DNA of 64,000 nucleotides from assembly GCF_000744095.1 (NCBI RefSeq), contig NZ_JQLI01000001.1:3968001-4032000 (forward strand), read 5' to 3'. The position numbers and the translations under genes were made by a program. Within the stretch, counting starts at the first letter, position 1. Each line of letters begins with the position of its first letter. This document shows positions 61,299 through 64,000 of this stretch, in pieces. Source of the DNA: Cupriavidus necator A5-1 (GTDB taxonomy: Bacteria; Pseudomonadota; Gammaproteobacteria; Burkholderiales; Burkholderiaceae). The notes under the pieces were generated by a model. That model saw nothing but the letters and a program-made list of their open reading frames with translations, ran no database searches and was not told where the DNA came from.

Positions 61299-62777
61299 AT
61301 GACAACAATCTCTAACCTTGGCGTCGGTTCCGGCCTTGACCTCAGCACCCTGCTCGACAATCTCACCGCCGCCGAACAGGCACCGCTGACGGCGCTCAAG
61401 CAGAAGCAGACCAGCTACCAGACCAAGCTGTCGGCGTACGGCCAGCTGCAAAGCATGCTGGCAGCGTTCCAGGGCACGGCCAACCAGCTCAGCAAGCCGA
61501 GCTTCTTCAATGCGTCCACCGCGACCTCCAGCAATACCGCCGTCCTGACCGCCACCGGCAGCAATACCGCCGCGGCCGGCAACTATGCGATCAATGTCAC
61601 CGCGCTGGCGCAGGCCCAGTCGCTGGTGAGCGGCGGCCAGGCCAAGCAGGACGTCGCCATCGGCACCGGCACCATCCATATTGACTTCGGCGCCATCAGC
61701 GGCGGCACGCTGGACATCGATCCGGCCAGCCCTACCTATGGCAAGTACAGCGGCGCCAGCTTTACCGCCAACGCGGGCTCGACCGGCTTCGACATCAAGA
61801 TCGACAGCAGCAACAACACGCTGCAAGGCGTGCGCGACGCCATCAACAAGGCCAACGCGGGCGTGACCGCCAGCATCATCAATGACGGCTCGGGCACGCC
61901 CTACCGCCTGGTGCTGACCTCGAACGCCACCGGCGCGACCAACAGCATGAAGATCTCGGTGACGTCGAGCGACGGCACCAACGCGCTCTCCAACCTGGTC
62001 GCCAACGATCCGGCGGCCGCGCAGAACATGCAGCAGACGGTGGCCGCGCAGAACGCCAAGCTGACCGTCAACAACATCGCCATACAGAGCGCGAGCAACC
62101 AGGTCAGCGGCGCCGTGCAGGGCGTGACGTTGTCGCTGGTGCAGACCGGCACCAGCAACGTCGGGGTCCAGCGCGACAACACGGCGATCCAGAACGGCGT
62201 GCAGGCCTTCGTCACCGCCTACAACAACCTGCAGAAGGCAGCCGCCAGCCTGTCGGCCTACGATCCAAGCTCGCAGACCGGTTCGGCGCTGACGGGCGAC
62301 ACCGTGCTGCGCGTGGTCCAGTCGCAGCTGCGCGGCGTGCTCAACACGCCCCAGCCGGGCAGCGGCAGCAGCGCCATTACCACGCTCGGGCAGGTTGGCG
62401 TGACCTTCCAGCTCGACGGCACGCTGTCGCTGGACACGGCCAAGCTGACCAAGACCATGAACGAGAACCCCAGCGGGGTCGCGGCGCTGTTCGGCAATGA
62501 AGACGGCAAGAGCGGCTACGGCAATCAGCTCAGCACCACCATCACCGCGCTGACCAGCAGCAAGGGCGCGCTCACGGCAGCCACGGACGGCATCAACCGC
62601 AGCCTCAAGGACCTGAGCGACCAGTACGCCGCGACCGAGATCCGCGTCAACGCCACCATCGAGAACTACCGCAAGCAGTTCACGCAGCTGGACATGGTCA
62701 TGGCCCAGATGAAGAACACCAGCAGCTACCTGACGCAGCAGTTCAATGCCCTGAACAACTCGTCGAGCAGCAAGTAA
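61299..62777 (+). CDS. fliD: Flagellar filament cap protein (HAP2)
   Basis: A 492-residue cap protein that guides flagellin polymerisation at the filament tip. The FliD_N domain (about 1-105) begins TTISNLGVGSGLDLSTLLDN. The FliD_C domain (about 215-475) includes TAYNNLQKAAASLSAYDPSS and ends in helical heptads (SDQYAATEIRVNATIENYRK). No Cys. ATG 61299 follows GGAGCAAGAAGAC. It is in the fliC-flaG-fliD-fliS-fliT order. Confidence 0.96.
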   Translation: MTTISNLGVGSGLDLSTLLDNLTAAEQAPLTALKQKQTSYQTKLSAYGQLQSMLAAFQGTANQLSKPSFFNASTATSSNTAVLTATGSNTAAAGNYAINVTALAQAQSLVSGGQAKQDVAIGTGTIHIDFGAISGGTLDIDPASPTYGKYSGASFTANAGSTGFDIKIDSSNNTLQGVRDAINKANAGVTASIINDGSGTPYRLVLTSNATGATNSMKISVTSSDGTNALSNLVANDPAAAQNMQQTVAAQNAKLTVNNIAIQSASNQVSGAVQGVTLSLVQTGTSNVGVQRDNTAIQNGVQAFVTAYNNLQKAAASLSAYDPSSQTGSALTGDTVLRVVQSQLRGVLNTPQPGSGSSAITTLGQVGVTFQLDGTLSLDTAKLTKTMNENPSGVAALFGNEDGKSGYGNQLSTTITALTSSKGALTAATDGINRSLKDLSDQYAATEIRVNATIENYRKQFTQLDMVMAQMKNTSSYLTQQFNALNNSSSSK

Positions 62778-62799
62778 GTCTTAACCGGAGCCGATCGTC

Positions 62800-63234
62800 A
62801 TGTACGCGCGCAACGCCATCAACGCCTATTCCCAGGTCGGGGTCCAGACCGGGGCCATGAGCGCCAGCCCGCACCGGCTGATTGTCATGCTGTTCGACGG
62901 AGCGCGCGCGGCCATCGCCAGCGCCCGTTTCCACATGGATGGCGGCGATATCCCGGCCAAGGGCAATGCCATTTCCAAGGCCATCGACATCATCGTCAAC
63001 GGCCTCAATGCGGTACTGGACCATGAGGCCGGAGGCGACATCGCCGCCGATCTCGCCGCCCTGTACGACTATATGTCGCGCCGGCTGATGCAGGCCAACC
63101 TGCGCAACGATCCCGCACTGCTGACCGAGGTCGACGGCCTGCTCGCCAACCTCGCTTCGGCGTGGGCGCAGATCGGCGACCAGCCTCCGGCGCAGACACA
63201 AGCCCCGACGCCCCTGCTGCTGATGGAGAACTGA
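62800..63234 (+). CDS. fliS: Flagellin export chaperone
   Basis: A 144-residue four-helix chaperone that binds the C-terminus of flagellin in the cytoplasm and prevents early polymerisation. Typical sequence: AINAYSQVGVQTGAMSASPH, RLIVMLFDGARAAIASARFH, and the C-terminal LYDYMSRRLMQANLRNDPAL. ATG 62800 with GGAG 9 bases upstream. It lies 22 bp after fliD. Confidence 0.95.
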   Translation: MYARNAINAYSQVGVQTGAMSASPHRLIVMLFDGARAAIASARFHMDGGDIPAKGNAISKAIDIIVNGLNAVLDHEAGGDIAADLAALYDYMSRRLMQANLRNDPALLTEVDGLLANLASAWAQIGDQPPAQTQAPTPLLLMEN

Positions 63235-63235
63235 G

Positions 63236-63580
63236 ATGCCGTTCAAACTGGAAGCGTCGAGCCCGGTCACCCGCGGCTACGAAGAGCTGCTGCTGCTCTC
63301 CGAGCAGATGCTGGAGGCGGCGCGCGCCGGCAACTGGGACGCGATGAGCGAGCTGCAGCAGGTCTACGTGGCGGAGGTCAACCAGCTGCGCGCCCTCGGC
63401 CCCCATCCCGTGCCCTCCGCGCAGGAGCGCACCCGCCGCTATCAACTGCTCGAACGCATCCTTGCGCACGACGCGGCCATTCGCCAGATCGTGATGCCGC
63501 AGATGTCGCGGCTGGAAGCCCTGCTGGGCAGCTCGCGCCGCAAGCAGGAGCTCGGCCAGGCCTACGGCGTGGCCATCTGA
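63236..63580 (+). CDS. fliT: Flagellar chaperone FliT
   Basis: A 114-residue helical protein beginning MPFKLEASSPVTRGYEELLL and containing MLEAARAGNWDAMSELQQVY, the FliT pattern. In other species FliT binds FliD and, in enterics, the FlhDC regulator. The start overlaps the fliS region closely (1 bp after the stop), which indicates coupling. Identification rests on position and helical pattern as well as similarity. Confidence 0.85.
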   Translation: MPFKLEASSPVTRGYEELLLLSEQMLEAARAGNWDAMSELQQVYVAEVNQLRALGPHPVPSAQERTRRYQLLERILAHDAAIRQIVMPQMSRLEALLGSSRRKQELGQAYGVAI

Positions 63581-63666
63581 GCCGCATCGCGGGAGCCAAT
63601 CCCAGCCCCCCGGGGTGCTGACTGCCGGCCACGCGATCGCGACTTCTCGTCTTACTGGCATACATC

Positions 63667-64000
63667 ATGACCGGCCTGCTCCTGCCTCCCGACGCCGCAC
63701 TGACTCCGCGTCCCGATACGCAGACACTACGGCCACCCCTGTCGGTCAACAAGCTTGCCGCGCTGCTGCCCACGCCGGATGTCACCGAGGCCAATACGCG
63801 CAACGCCGGGCAAGCCGGCAATGCCGCCATCCAGGGCCGGCAGGCGCAGACAGCCGGCAGTGCCGTCCCTGGCAGCGGTCCGCTCGGCACCACCTCGACA
63901 CGTGAAACCCTGAGCTTTGCCGCCCGTACCATCCTGGACCTGTTCGGCAGGGTTGAGGAAGGCGCGCCGCGTGCCAATGCGACGCTGATGCCGGCGCCGC
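63667..64000 (+). CDS. fliK: Probable flagellar hook-length control protein FliK, 5' part
   Basis: The gene runs off the right edge; 111 codons are visible from ATG 63667. The N-terminus is low-complexity (MTGLLLPPDAALTPRPDTQ; SVNKLAALLPTPD), Pro/Ala/Thr/Gly-rich, and continues SFAARTILDLFG. Position straight after fliT and the disordered N-terminus fit FliK, whose conserved C-terminal domain would lie outside. Without that domain the name is provisional. Confidence 0.6.
   Translation, partial: MTGLLLPPDAALTPRPDTQTLRPPLSVNKLAALLPTPDVTEANTRNAGQAGNAAIQGRQAQTAGSAVPGSGPLGTTSTRETLSFAARTILDLFGRVEEGAPRANATLMPAP

Overview
The window is GC-rich DNA from a beta-proteobacterium of the Burkholderiaceae. 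Gene content and order (norB-norA/norR, NarX/NarL, a stress-gene block with LigD and Ku, and the run fliC-flaG-fliD-fliS-fliT) fit the genus Cupriavidus, probably its secondary chromosome. That assignment is an inference from gene content; no rRNA or other marker is present. No tRNA, rRNA or CRISPR array was seen.

Region 1 (1-6.63 kb) is a stack of nested mobile DNA placed just behind the norB transcription terminator. A group IIC intron sits directly after the terminator U-tract, and its reverse transcriptase is broken by a 394-bp fragment carrying the start of a serine recombinase. The 3' end of that intron abuts an IS110/IS1111-type element, whose transposase is interrupted after codon 15 by a second group II intron that looks intact. 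An IS5-family element abuts the other end of the IS110 element.

Region 2 (6.6-25.4 kb) is a nitric-oxide and anaerobic-respiration cluster: quinol NO reductase (norB), the di-iron repair protein NorA, the sigma-54 activator NorR with three GGT-N7-ACC operators and a sigma-54 promoter, an oxygen-independent ubiquinone operon (ubiU-ubiV-ubiT), a nitronate monooxygenase, an operon of hemerythrin, multi-pass membrane protein and Crp/Fnr regulator, and the nitrate/nitrite two-component pair NarX/NarL. Less related genes lie among them: a frameshifted zinc-free alcohol dehydrogenase, a LysR regulator with an apparent ACG start, and a membrane diguanylate cyclase.

Region 3 (25.6-53 kb) is a dense island of general-stress and DNA-maintenance genes: DUF3309 and DUF3008 small proteins, two ParB-like (ParBc_2) paralogues, two paralogues of an 'AGRF' stress protein, three BON proteins, a PRC-barrel protein, SDR dehydrogenases, topoisomerase IB, DUF3182, a low-affinity iron permease-like protein, a histone H1-like Lys/Ala repeat protein, LigD and Ku for non-homologous end joining, and a Gln/Gly-rich small protein. 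Five signalling proteins are embedded in it (a short histidine kinase, a sigma-54 response regulator, a receiver-less sigma-54 activator, and two hybrid kinases), suggesting local control of a stress regulon.

Region 4 (53-64 kb) holds an MpaB-type DUF2236 protein, a DHA2 drug exporter, and then motility genes: a chemoreceptor with a long disordered tail ending in a CheR-docking pentapeptide, a divergent Hfq-like Sm protein, and the flagellar filament operon fliC-flaG-fliD-fliS-fliT with the start of a probable fliK at the right edge. The Hfq-like gene immediately upstream of flagellin, behind a run of 11-bp tandem repeats, is the most unusual single locus; the nested intron/IS stack is the best-resolved structural oddity.
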